From: Bdellovibrio svalbardensis
Lineage (GTDB): Bacteria > Bdellovibrionota > Bdellovibrionia > Bdellovibrionales > Bdellovibrionaceae
DNA: 64,000 nt
Direction of reading: 5' to 3'
Assembly (NCBI RefSeq): GCF_029531655.1
Contig: NZ_JANRMI010000004.1
Location: 434,001 to 498,000 of the forward strand
Shown here: piece by piece, positions 25,173-33,501 of the stretch
How the letters are laid out: the number at the start of each line of letters is the position of its first letter
Numbering within the stretch: the stretch's first letter is position 1
The notes under the pieces: generated by a model
What the model saw: the letters and a program-made list of their open reading frames with translations, nothing else
What the model was told of the DNA's origin: nothing
Databases searched by the model: none
Program-made: the position numbers and the translations under genes

Positions 25173-27731
25173 ATGGAAATACAAAATTTGAAACGCCCCG
25201 AACTATTACTTCCCGTAGGCACAAAGGATATGGCTCTTGCTGCCATCCACAATGGTGCCGATGCCATTTTTATGGGGGTCCCCGGGTTCAATGCTCGCGG
25301 TAGAAGTCACGATTTCCAAATTGAAGAGGTCAAAGAGATCATCGACACCTGCCACCTTCATGGCGTGAAAGTGAACCTCGCTTTTAATATCCTCGTCTTC
25401 CAAAACGAACTTCAGGCGGCCGTCGAAGTTCTGGAAAAAATTCTTCCTCTTAAGCCCGATGCCTTTATCATTCAGGATTTGGGGCTCGTGCAATTGGTTC
25501 GTAAAATGGCTCCTTGGCAGCGCATTCACGCCTCGACGCAAATGAGTATCACGAACGCTGAAGCCATCAGCTGGTTGGATGACTTAGGTATTCAACGCTT
25601 TGTCTTGGCCAGAGAAAACTCTATTAAAGAAATTCAGGCAATCAAGCAAAATACAACCAAAGAAATTGAAGTGTTTGTTCATGGCGCTTTGTGCGTGAGC
25701 TATTCTGGACAATGCTTTACTTCTGAAGGTATTGGCGGACGCTCTGCCAATCGCGGTCAGTGCGCCCAGAGCTGCCGCTTCACCTACGAAATGCATGTCG
25801 ATGGTGAAAAGCGCGATCTTCAGGGAAAATCATTCCTGGTATCCCCTCAGGATCTTTGCGGCATCAATGAAGTGCCACATCTTTTAGAGGCCGGCGTTGA
25901 CTGCTTTAAAGTTGAAGGACGCCTCAAAACGCCAGAGTACGTCGCCACTGCAGCCCGCAGTTTTGACGAAGCCATCACCTCCGCTCAATCCAACCACGCA
26001 CTTTCAAGCCCCGTGCTTATGAAGAAGCAAATGGCCTCCGCCTTCTCGCGCGGTTTCTACAGTGGCTGGTTCCACGGGGTCAATCACCAGGAACTGGTCG
26101 AGGGCACCTTCAGCTCCCATCGTGGATTTGAGTTCGGCAAAATTCTTCGTGTGAATGCAAACTCCCTTGAAGTTGAAATCACAGACGTAAACATTCAACA
26201 AGGTTTGAAGGCGGACTTTATTAAAGCCGGTGACGGTGTTCTTTGGGTTTACAAAGATCGCAATGGTCACAGCGTTGAAAAAGGCGGATTTGTCTTTGCG
26301 GTTAAGACTCTCTCCCCTCGTCGGTTTGAGCTTGAGTTTTCAAGAGACATCGCAATGGATGGCATCTACTTGGGCGCTCGCGTGTTCTACAACCACGATA
26401 AAGATCTTAAAAAAGATGTGACTCTGAGCGTGGAAGACAAACAAAGAAAAAAACGTCTTCCGGTATATATCCGCGCAGAGGCTTCTCTGGGACAGCCCCT
26501 CAAAGTGCAATACTCAGATGGCAAATACACAGTCTCTGCTACTTCTGAAAATATCTGTGAGCCTGCAAAAAGCAAAGGACTTAACTCGCTTGATTTGCGC
26601 GAAGAGCTTTTTGCGCTCATGGGCAGCCCTTTCCGTGGTGAAGGATTCGAATGTGAATTGGATGCCACGACACCGCTTTTCTTACCTCATCGACAAATCA
26701 AAGAACTGCGCCAACAGCTTGTCAAAGAACTGACGGACTTGCGTGTTCAAAATGGCGCAGCACCAGTCCTCGCCCCTCAAAATGAAGTGATGGATTGGAT
26801 TGCCAGAAAAAAGATCAGCAACCAAAAGGCCCACGGTGTGAAACTCAACTTGTTGCTTCGTGATAAAGGACAAGTTGAAGATGTCGCCAATGCCGTTAAA
26901 GCGGGACAACTGCAGTCTTCTGCAATCAATCTAACGATTTTGGACTTTGAGTTTGGTTTGGATTTTGAACCAAGTTTGAAAGTCTTAAAAGAACAGGGCT
27001 TAAAGGTCGGCATTGCGACCACCCGTATTTTGAAACCCAACGAGCATCGCAATGTGAAGCACTTACTGAATTTGAATCCCGATGCGATTTTGGCAAGAAA
27101 TCTGGGTGCCATTCAGTATCTGCAGGCAAACGCTTACCAAGGACAAATTCTTGGGGACTTCAGTTTGAATGTCGCCAATCATTTGACGGCGCAGTATCTG
27201 CTAGGCAAAGGCATTTCCAGTGTTTGTCTTGGTTACGACCTCAATCACTTGCAGGTCAGCGAATTGATTCAGGCAGGCCAGGCAGAGCGCTTTGAAGTAA
27301 CGGCATATCAATACATGCCAAGCTTCCATATGGAGCATTGCGTATTTGCAGCATTCCTCAGCAAGGGATCGAGCTTCAAAGATTGCGGCAAACCTTGTGA
27401 AAAGCATGATGTAAAACTTAAAGATCAGTTCGGAAACTGGCATCAGATCAAACCCGATCAAGAGTGCCGTAATACGATGTACAACGGGACTTCACAATCA
27501 GCGGCTCGCTACGTGAAAGAATGGGAAGCCCTCGGACTTGGCTACATTCGCTACGAAGCCCTGAAAGAACGTGGCGCTGAACTGATTACTAAAATTCAAG
27601 CACACTTGGATTTTATTGACGGCAAAAAAGAATTGGCATCTTTGATCAAGGATCTTGGAGATGTGGAAAGCTATGGTCTTTCCGAGAGCCATTTCCAAAG
27701 AGAAAAAGAATATCAAAGCCGAAAAAAATAA
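25173..27731 (+). CDS. U32-family protein, RlhA (YdcP)-like, likely RNA hydroxylation
   Basis: An 852-residue U32 protein. The first 340 residues hold the U32 core, with PELLLPVGTKDMALAAIHNG, the signature EVFVHGALCVSYSGQC and the cysteine set that includes CAQSCR. A DUF3656-like region and a second cysteine-bearing domain follow (MEHCVFAAFL, CGKPCEKHD). This full-length layout matches YdcP/RlhA, which makes 5-hydroxycytidine in 23S rRNA together with an iron-sulfur centre, although E. coli RlhA is shorter (about 650). The older peptidase annotation is probably not its activity. A GG pair is the only ribosome-site hint before ATG. Confidence 0.85.
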   Translation: MEIQNLKRPELLLPVGTKDMALAAIHNGADAIFMGVPGFNARGRSHDFQIEEVKEIIDTCHLHGVKVNLAFNILVFQNELQAAVEVLEKILPLKPDAFIIQDLGLVQLVRKMAPWQRIHASTQMSITNAEAISWLDDLGIQRFVLARENSIKEIQAIKQNTTKEIEVFVHGALCVSYSGQCFTSEGIGGRSANRGQCAQSCRFTYEMHVDGEKRDLQGKSFLVSPQDLCGINEVPHLLEAGVDCFKVEGRLKTPEYVATAARSFDEAITSAQSNHALSSPVLMKKQMASAFSRGFYSGWFHGVNHQELVEGTFSSHRGFEFGKILRVNANSLEVEITDVNIQQGLKADFIKAGDGVLWVYKDRNGHSVEKGGFVFAVKTLSPRRFELEFSRDIAMDGIYLGARVFYNHDKDLKKDVTLSVEDKQRKKRLPVYIRAEASLGQPLKVQYSDGKYTVSATSENICEPAKSKGLNSLDLREELFALMGSPFRGEGFECELDATTPLFLPHRQIKELRQQLVKELTDLRVQNGAAPVLAPQNEVMDWIARKKISNQKAHGVKLNLLLRDKGQVEDVANAVKAGQLQSSAINLTILDFEFGLDFEPSLKVLKEQGLKVGIATTRILKPNEHRNVKHLLNLNPDAILARNLGAIQYLQANAYQGQILGDFSLNVANHLTAQYLLGKGISSVCLGYDLNHLQVSELIQAGQAERFEVTAYQYMPSFHMEHCVFAAFLSKGSSFKDCGKPCEKHDVKLKDQFGNWHQIKPDQECRNTMYNGTSQSAARYVKEWEALGLGYIRYEALKERGAELITKIQAHLDFIDGKKELASLIKDLGDVESYGLSESHFQREKEYQSRKK

Positions 27732-27766
27732 GCCCCTCTTTGCAGACGAGTTGCTTTTAGAAAATT

Positions 27767-27794
27767 AAAAAGCCGGAATTACTTCCGGCTTTTT
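27767..27794. terminator. Bidirectional terminator
   Basis: A 12-bp stem AAAAAGCCGGAA/TTCCGGCTTTTT with loop TTAC. It is shared by the U32 gene and the convergent methyltransferase gene, whose stop lies 2 bases beyond it. Confidence 0.9.
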
Positions 27795-27795
27795 T

Positions 27796-28866
27796 TTATT
27801 CAGCGCTAGGCCTTGCCGTGGATCTGAAAAAACAAAGATTGCTGTCACTAAACTCCTGGGGAGCAGACCAATATTTATTATTCATCCAAAGCTTCGCATT
27901 GCCTTTGGTTGCAATCGTAATTCTTCGGTGAAGACTCATCGCCTGAAGTTGCTCCATAATGATTGCGTAGCTGGCGTCTGTGAATGAATCAAAGATGTAA
28001 TAGGTATCCGCAGCAGGTATTTTAAAGTCAGCACTGGCAAGGTCCTGGGTCACAAAGTGAACATGTTGATCCAAGTGAAGATGGGCGCTGGCTTTATTTG
28101 CAATATCGACCCGACTCTCAACAAATTCATATCCTGTAAATTGAATATCAGGCCGCATCAAGCCAACCACCAATCCAATTCGGCCATAGCCAGAGCCCAA
28201 GTCAATAAAGCGGGATCCTTTACTTAAGTTCAAATATCGCAATGCCAGCAAAGTCGTCGCATAGCTGGACTGCACGCCGACACCGGCACCTTCGAAAAGT
28301 CTTTCCTTTTGAAGAATGGAGGGAACTTCGTTCAGTTGATACTCCAATTCAAAAATCTCATCTAAAACATCAAAGGACCGATAGAGTGAAAGCTTGGCCT
28401 TCCCCTCGTCTATATTTTCTGCGGAGTTCAGTTGATGTTCCAACTCATAAAGTTCAGACATCATTTGAAGTGAAATCTGCAAGAATGTTTTTTGAAATTC
28501 AGAAGTTTTAGATTTTATACAGTTCAAAATCAACTTCTCGATTTGACTGATGGCCTTTACGGCCGTCTGCATTCCTTCGATATTTGAACTTAAGAAAAAT
28601 GAATGAAGAAATAAAAGAGGTTTTAGTTCGGCATTAAAAAACTTTTTAATGAAACGTTCAAAATGTATCTCTGAAGATTTTTGGCTTTGTAGCCAGTGTT
28701 CGTCTATTACAAGACGAAGGACACTTTTTAAATAAATGCTATCGACAAAAAAACTTGCCAGATCTTTTTCGATAATAAATTGAGTTATCGAATTTATTTG
28801 TGCTTCTAGATGATCGAATTCAGTTAACAGAAGGATCTTTTTTAACTCTGCTTTATATTCAATCAC
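27796..28866 (-). CDS. SAM-dependent methyltransferase with helical N-terminal domain
   Basis: A 356-residue protein. Residues 1-180 are helical and of unknown type. The C-terminal half is a class I methyltransferase with motif I FIDLGSGYGRIGLVVGL (about 216-232) and the acidic motif II GYEFVES. The later aromatic segment YYIFDSFTDASY occupies the motif IV position. The substrate is unknown; the long helical front may bind it. The start is GTG 28866, which overlaps the stop of an 11-codon reading frame with a much better ribosome site, so its translation probably depends on that leader. Confidence 0.8.
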   Translation of the reverse strand: MIEYKAELKKILLLTEFDHLEAQINSITQFIIEKDLASFFVDSIYLKSVLRLVIDEHWLQSQKSSEIHFERFIKKFFNAELKPLLFLHSFFLSSNIEGMQTAVKAISQIEKLILNCIKSKTSEFQKTFLQISLQMMSELYELEHQLNSAENIDEGKAKLSLYRSFDVLDEIFELEYQLNEVPSILQKERLFEGAGVGVQSSYATTLLALRYLNLSKGSRFIDLGSGYGRIGLVVGLMRPDIQFTGYEFVESRVDIANKASAHLHLDQHVHFVTQDLASADFKIPAADTYYIFDSFTDASYAIIMEQLQAMSLHRRITIATKGNAKLWMNNKYWSAPQEFSDSNLCFFRSTARPSAE

Positions 28867-28898
28867 ACGAACGTTAAATAATTCAAATTTCTCGTCAT
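28863..28898 (-). CDS. 11-codon leader ORF coupled to the methyltransferase
   Basis: ATG 28898 is preceded by AAGGAGATA at ideal spacing and encodes MTRNLNYLTFV before TGA. The TGA overlaps the GTG start of the methyltransferase by 4 bases (GTGA). No ribosome site stands directly before that GTG. This may be a leader peptide, or the true start followed by a frameshift. The coding potential of 11 residues cannot be judged. Confidence 0.5.
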   Translation of the reverse strand: MTRNLNYLTFV

Positions 28899-28964
28899 AT
28901 TATCTCCTTCCATCATTGTGGGTGGAAGGAGACTCCAATGCAACAACGAGCTTCCTTGACTGGT

Positions 28965-29252
28965 CTAATTCTTCGGGTATTTGGACTTCAGGTATCTCTC
29001 ATACTCTCTTAAAATGGAGTTCATCACGCCTTTTAAAAGTTCATCAAATTGCTGGTCCTGCCCTTGATCTGCACTCAGCTTGACGAAATCCGCAAGAATC
29101 TGTTCTTCACGTTCTGCATTATAGAAGGGCAAACCCTGCTCCTGCTTAATCTTCCATACCGCCATCGTTAAATCACGACGACGCAAAAGCAAAGCATACA
29201 ATTCCTTGTGAACCTGATCTATTTCCTGACGAAGACTGGCAATGGTTTCCAT
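28965..29252 (-). CDS. Chorismate mutase, AroQ class
   Basis: A 95-residue all-helical protein that opens with IASLRQEIDQVHKELYALLLRRRDL. This is the helix-1 pattern of AroQ-type chorismate mutases, with the active-site Arg near residue 8 and R24-R26 in the expected places; the K-x-x-x-x-x-P and NAEREEQIL segments follow. It should convert chorismate to prephenate in the cytoplasm as a dimer. It lies 27 bases after the RlmI-like gene and is probably co-transcribed with it. It is not fused to a dehydratase or dehydrogenase. Confidence 0.85.
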   Translation of the reverse strand: METIASLRQEIDQVHKELYALLLRRRDLTMAVWKIKQEQGLPFYNAEREEQILADFVKLSADQGQDQQFDELLKGVMNSILREYERYLKSKYPKN

Positions 29253-29279
29253 ATTATAAGCGACCTTAGTTTTAAAAAA

Positions 29280-30497
29280 TTAATCCAACCGGAAGAGTGC
29301 AAACTTCAAGTATCGAAGCTCTTCCATCGCCAGAGGATAAGGATGATCCACTGGCTGTCCACCGATGTAGACCAGCGTTGCCTTCTTGCGAGCGCGAGAG
29401 AAAGCCTCTTGGCAAATATCCATGAATTCCTTTGAGGAAATATGACTTGAACAAGAGCTTGCGGCAAACAGACCTTCGGGATTGACCAGCTTAATAGAAT
29501 TCGAAAAGACTTTTGCATAAGCGGCTTTTGCTTGCTCGACCGATTTTTCATTCGGAGCAAAGCTTGGGGGATCCGTGATGACCAGATCGTACTTTTTCTT
29601 TTCGGTATTGAGCTGCTCGAGGTATGCGAAGGCATCCGTGGCGATGTCATGGTGGACAGTCTGAAGTCCGTTGATCTCAAAATTTCGATCGACGGCCTGG
29701 ATTGCAACCTTGGCGATGTCCACGCTGGTCACTTCTTTAGCACCACCTTTAGCGGCAAAAATCGAAAACCCACCGGTGTAGCTAAATAAGTTTAAGACCG
29801 TCTTATCCTTCGCGAAGTGTTGGATCATCTTGCGGTTGTCGCGTTGATCCAGGAAGAAACCGGTTTTTGCGGCATCACGAATATTAGAGGCGAACAAAAC
29901 ACCATTTTCCAGAAATTGCACTTCAGGTGCTAAGGTTCCGACGATATTCACACCTTTTTCATCGGCATCATTGCGACGTTTTAGATACACGCACTTAATT
30001 TGCGGAAAGGCGGCTTGAATCTTTTCAGCGATCACCTGGGCATTCCAAGTTCTTTCCATGATGGCGTGATCGTGTTTAATGACGGCCGTATCGTTGTAAA
30101 TATCCACGATCAAACCCGGAAGACCATCCCCCTCGCCATTGATCAGGCGAAACGAATTCGTCACTGCCAAATCAAAGGTTTTACGAATCTCAACAGCCTT
30201 GCGCCATTGGCTATCGAAGTACAATTCCAGGGTGCGTTTCATGTTATTGCGTCTAAAAATAGGCTCATCTGCCAAAACCAGAACCCGAAAGCGCAACTGC
30301 GTATCGCCTTGCCAGATCCCCAAAGCAAGGACCTCGCCTTTATAATTCAAAAGATGAATGCCTGATTTTATGGAGCGGCCGTCGTCAAAACAATTGGCGA
30401 AAATCCAGCGATGCCCTTGTTTAAGGTGCTTCGTCACGTCTCGCTTGAGTTCGATAGTCAGAATAGGGTCTTGAAAGGTCACGGCCTCAGAGTTCAT
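29280..30497 (-). CDS. RlmI-like 23S rRNA (cytosine-C5) methyltransferase
   Basis: A 405-residue class I methyltransferase with an N-terminal PUA-like domain (about 12-90), an EEHEAD-type middle domain (about 90-190) and a catalytic Rossmann domain. The motifs NLFSYTGGFSIFAAKGGA (motif I), VITDPPSFAPN (motif IV) and ASSCSSHIS (catalytic cysteine) are intact. RlmI modifies C1962 of 23S rRNA in E. coli; the length and domain order agree with that family. It is the first gene of a two-gene unit with chorismate mutase. Confidence 0.9.
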   Translation of the reverse strand: MNSEAVTFQDPILTIELKRDVTKHLKQGHRWIFANCFDDGRSIKSGIHLLNYKGEVLALGIWQGDTQLRFRVLVLADEPIFRRNNMKRTLELYFDSQWRKAVEIRKTFDLAVTNSFRLINGEGDGLPGLIVDIYNDTAVIKHDHAIMERTWNAQVIAEKIQAAFPQIKCVYLKRRNDADEKGVNIVGTLAPEVQFLENGVLFASNIRDAAKTGFFLDQRDNRKMIQHFAKDKTVLNLFSYTGGFSIFAAKGGAKEVTSVDIAKVAIQAVDRNFEINGLQTVHHDIATDAFAYLEQLNTEKKKYDLVITDPPSFAPNEKSVEQAKAAYAKVFSNSIKLVNPEGLFAASSCSSHISSKEFMDICQEAFSRARKKATLVYIGGQPVDHPYPLAMEELRYLKFALFRLD

Positions 30498-30696
30498 TGA
30501 AGGGTCTCCAGAGGAGTCGTTTTAAGCTAATTCCTTCGTCCTCACAAGGGGTTATGAGGGGCGTTCAAGGGTGTTGATAAATTTACAAGCCATCCCCCAG
30601 GCCGTGTGCCTTTTGATCTGCTTTATTTGACTCGAACATCATTCTAAACGACTCTCCTGCCATATCGTCCATCCCTGTCCTCGTATTGGAGTTCCC

Positions 30697-31971
30697 TTGG
30701 CTCAAAAATCATCACCTGCACCACTCCCCCCAGGCCCCTCAAAACCTGCCCTTCTGGATCAAAAGTTTTGGCGTCACTTTGCAAAGAATATTTGGGAGAA
30801 AAAGCCATTACTTCTAAAGAACGTGAAGTCAGGCTTGCTTGAAATGGGTGATGCAGAGATTTTTGATCTCTTGGTTCTTTATAGCGATCGCTGTCGCAAA
30901 CTGAACAACCCCGAGGGTTTTAAGTTTTACATTCATGGGTTTAAGGCCGAGGAAGAAGATGTTCTGCAAGTTCTTCCGGTTAAAAAAGACAAATCCCTTT
31001 TAGGCTATCATGCGCGCATGAAGGCCCTGTTCTCAGATTACTGCTTGGTGTGTGACGAGCTTTTGAAGGTGAATCTAAAAAAGCAGGACCTGCTGACCGA
31101 ATTTACCGATGAGCTCTATCGCCATGTTGGTTTTCCCAATCGTTTCTCTGAAATGGGTCTTTACCTAGGAAACTACCGCAAGACCCCGTTCGGAGTTCAC
31201 GTGGATTCCTGCGGTGTTTTTAGCTTTCCGGTAGTTGGGTTAAAAAGGTTTCGCCTTTGGACGCCTGACTTCGTTAAAAAGAATCCGGGGTTAGATCGTG
31301 CTTTTAAGTATGATAAGTACAAAAAAAATTCGCAGCTTTTGGAAGTCGGCCCGGGAGATATGACTTATTGGCCTTCGTCGGCTTGGCATATTGCTGAGTC
31401 GGATGGATCTTTCAGCGCCACCTGGAGTCTTGGCGTTTGGGTCGACCAACCTCACAAAGAGATGTTCGCGCAGCCTCTGAACGATCTTCTTGGTAGCAAG
31501 CTTGGCTCTGCGGGTGCCACTGTCACCACTCCGTTTAAATCTTTGCACGGTGCCACTGGGGAAGTGACAGAGCTGCCTGAGGCTTATCTTAAATCCATTG
31601 ATTCACTCAAAAACCTGACTGCCCTTGAACTGCAAGAGACTTTCTTAAAGTCCTGGATGAAACATATTTCGCTTCAAGGCTTTAAGACGATCCCACGTGT
31701 TGATTTTAAATTATCCGCGAAGTCACGGATTCAACTCCGCAGTGATCGATCTTTGATTTTGTGGCAACAAGCTCTGACCTCGAAGGATAAGTTTTTCTTT
31801 AGCTTTGGCGGTGTGCTAGTAGAAAGTTCCAAATCCAGCGGCTTGCTTAAGCTGGTGAAGGCTTTGAATGCTGGAGAATTCTGTTCAGTGAACAGCTTTT
31901 TAAAGGGCGAGAGTTTAAAGCGAGACCTTGGTTCCTTGCAGGCCCTTGCCGATGCCGGTGCCTTCGCTTAA
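30697..31971 (+). CDS. JmjC/cupin oxygenase-like protein (RoxA/Mina53-type)
   Basis: A 424-residue protein. The start is TTG 30697, with TGGAG 6-7 bases upstream. Choosing the next ATG would remove the conserved opening FWEKKPLLLKN-like segment. The cupin core holds the iron-binding HVDSCGVF (H-x-D) and, about 70 residues later, TYWPSSAWHIAE with the second histidine. These are characteristic of 2-oxoglutarate/Fe(II) ribosomal oxygenases such as YcfD/RoxA. The C-terminal 150 residues are less clear. Hydroxylation of a ribosomal protein is inferred from family. Confidence 0.78.
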   Translation: MAQKSSPAPLPPGPSKPALLDQKFWRHFAKNIWEKKPLLLKNVKSGLLEMGDAEIFDLLVLYSDRCRKLNNPEGFKFYIHGFKAEEEDVLQVLPVKKDKSLLGYHARMKALFSDYCLVCDELLKVNLKKQDLLTEFTDELYRHVGFPNRFSEMGLYLGNYRKTPFGVHVDSCGVFSFPVVGLKRFRLWTPDFVKKNPGLDRAFKYDKYKKNSQLLEVGPGDMTYWPSSAWHIAESDGSFSATWSLGVWVDQPHKEMFAQPLNDLLGSKLGSAGATVTTPFKSLHGATGEVTELPEAYLKSIDSLKNLTALELQETFLKSWMKHISLQGFKTIPRVDFKLSAKSRIQLRSDRSLILWQQALTSKDKFFFSFGGVLVESSKSSGLLKLVKALNAGEFCSVNSFLKGESLKRDLGSLQALADAGAFA

Positions 31972-32033
31972 CAGCAACTTCATTTTTTTAAGAGAAAGAG
32001 GATTTCAAATGAATGAAATCCTCACCTTGCCTA

Positions 32034-32405
32034 CTACTCTGCTTTATAGTGAACCGAGCAACGTCCAGACCATGCTGGCCCGTATGATACAATTTCAATC
32101 ACGTTTACATTGTCTGGCATGGCAGCACCATCGTTAGGTGCAGGACATTCAACATTGTACAGTCCTGGACCCACTCGTAAATATGCAGAGCCCATGTAAA
32201 TTGGATCTTGAAGGTCAAATTGATGTTCTTCCGTTTGCCCCAACATCAGCATCTGAGTCGTCATATCGCCACCGCGAAAGTCCTGTGTGAAGAAAATAGA
32301 GTTAAAACCGCCACCATCATAAAAACGCACTTTAACTGGACGAGCCTGAGAAAAAAGTGGTGTCAATAAAGCTGCTGTAAAGATGATTCCTAAAAGTTTT
32401 TTCAT
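32034..32405 (-). CDS. Secreted protein of unknown function
   Basis: A 123-residue protein starting at ATG 32405, where AAGGAGACAATT precedes the codon. The signal peptide ends near SQA (about 21). The mature part is about 100 residues, beta-rich, with two cysteines (VECPAP and GRCSVHY). The segment YDGGGFNSIFFTQDFRGGDM has no family match that I know. It is monocistronic and reads towards the cupin gene. Confidence 0.65.
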   Translation of the reverse strand: MKKLLGIIFTAALLTPLFSQARPVKVRFYDGGGFNSIFFTQDFRGGDMTTQMLMLGQTEEHQFDLQDPIYMGSAYLRVGPGLYNVECPAPNDGAAMPDNVNVIEIVSYGPAWSGRCSVHYKAE

Positions 32406-32542
32406 AATTGTCTCCTTGTTGGATCTAAATTTAGACGAGATCAAACCAACAAAAAAGAATTAGTTGGGAATATATATTATACAAATATGTATATATTAAA
32501 ACGACCTATTGGTGAATTCGATGCCGTCCATTACCATTTCAG

Positions 32543-33340
32543 CTACCAGACGAAATCCACTCCAATGGCAGGACCGGAAGCCGCAAGATTTCTGATTTCT
32601 GAACTTGATGCCATGTCGTACTTAAGATATCGCCAAAGGACTCCAACATCTCCCCAACCGAAATTATAACCAAACCCCAGCACCGCCTGAGTCGTAAAAT
32701 CTGACTGGCCCGTACCAACATCAAAAAGATAGGGCGCGACCCAACGATTGCCTTCACCAAAGGAAAATCGTCCTTTCACACCGACGACAAAATCCGAATT
32801 GGTCAGTCGCGCAGTGTTGTCCCCAGATCTCGCTGGCAATGGATATGAACCCACATCACCACTGACGGTCCACACTACATTTTGTTTCAAATCCAGCAAC
32901 CTCAGACCGCTCAACACACTCAATGTAAATTCAGAGTCGTCAACGACCAGATAAGTTCCCACTAAATTCCAAACCGTAGCCGTCAACTCATAACTAAGGT
33001 CAGCCGTAGCTGTCGCCGGAAGAGGTTGCCCATTAAAGGAGGCATCCTGGGTTCCTGATTTCGAGTCTTTTGCCTCGAGATAAACGAGATCCGTAAATAA
33101 TCCCCATTGGTTTTTCCTAACCTCAAAGTTCCCCATGAATACCGTACTGAGATTTTTTAATATATCCTGAGCATCGACATCCACTGTAGAGCCACTCTCA
33201 GGAAAGTTACTGACTCCGGAAATACTTGGAAGCCAGGCATAGATACTTGCGCGAAAATGCCAGCCTTCTGAAAATTGATCCGCAGCCTCAGCTACGCCCA
33301 TCCAGAATGACAGCAAGGCTGACATCAGCAGTAACTTCAT
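32543..33340 (-). CDS. Outer-membrane beta-barrel protein
   Basis: A 265-residue exported protein (signal peptide about 1-19). It is built of alternating polar/hydrophobic strands and ends in VDFVW, an aromatic C-terminal residue typical of BAM substrates. The repeated motifs FHFRASIYAWLPSIS near the start and LGFGYNFGWGDVGVLWRYL near the end match the wide-spread OMP_b-brl-like family (often annotated hypothetical outer-membrane protein in proteobacteria). The role is unknown. Ribosome site GAGGGGGCATT. Confidence 0.75.
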   Translation of the reverse strand: MKLLLMSALLSFWMGVAEAADQFSEGWHFRASIYAWLPSISGVSNFPESGSTVDVDAQDILKNLSTVFMGNFEVRKNQWGLFTDLVYLEAKDSKSGTQDASFNGQPLPATATADLSYELTATVWNLVGTYLVVDDSEFTLSVLSGLRLLDLKQNVVWTVSGDVGSYPLPARSGDNTARLTNSDFVVGVKGRFSFGEGNRWVAPYLFDVGTGQSDFTTQAVLGFGYNFGWGDVGVLWRYLKYDMASSSEIRNLAASGPAIGVDFVW

Positions 33341-33501
33341 AATGCCCCCTCATTGGATGACATTAGTTTTAAATCTGACGGCAAGAAAGCCACACGATTG
33401 TCTTATGCAATTATACAGAAAGCGCTGGCATGGGGTCTTAAGGCTACTGTTGCTTGTCGGGCGCCAGTCGAAGTGCTCCCGTTTCACTGAGTCTCTAAGA
33501 A

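Noticed and set aside
25206-27716. Several long minus-strand frames opposite the U32 gene
   Set aside because: Overlap a single conserved 852-codon gene; no independent support.
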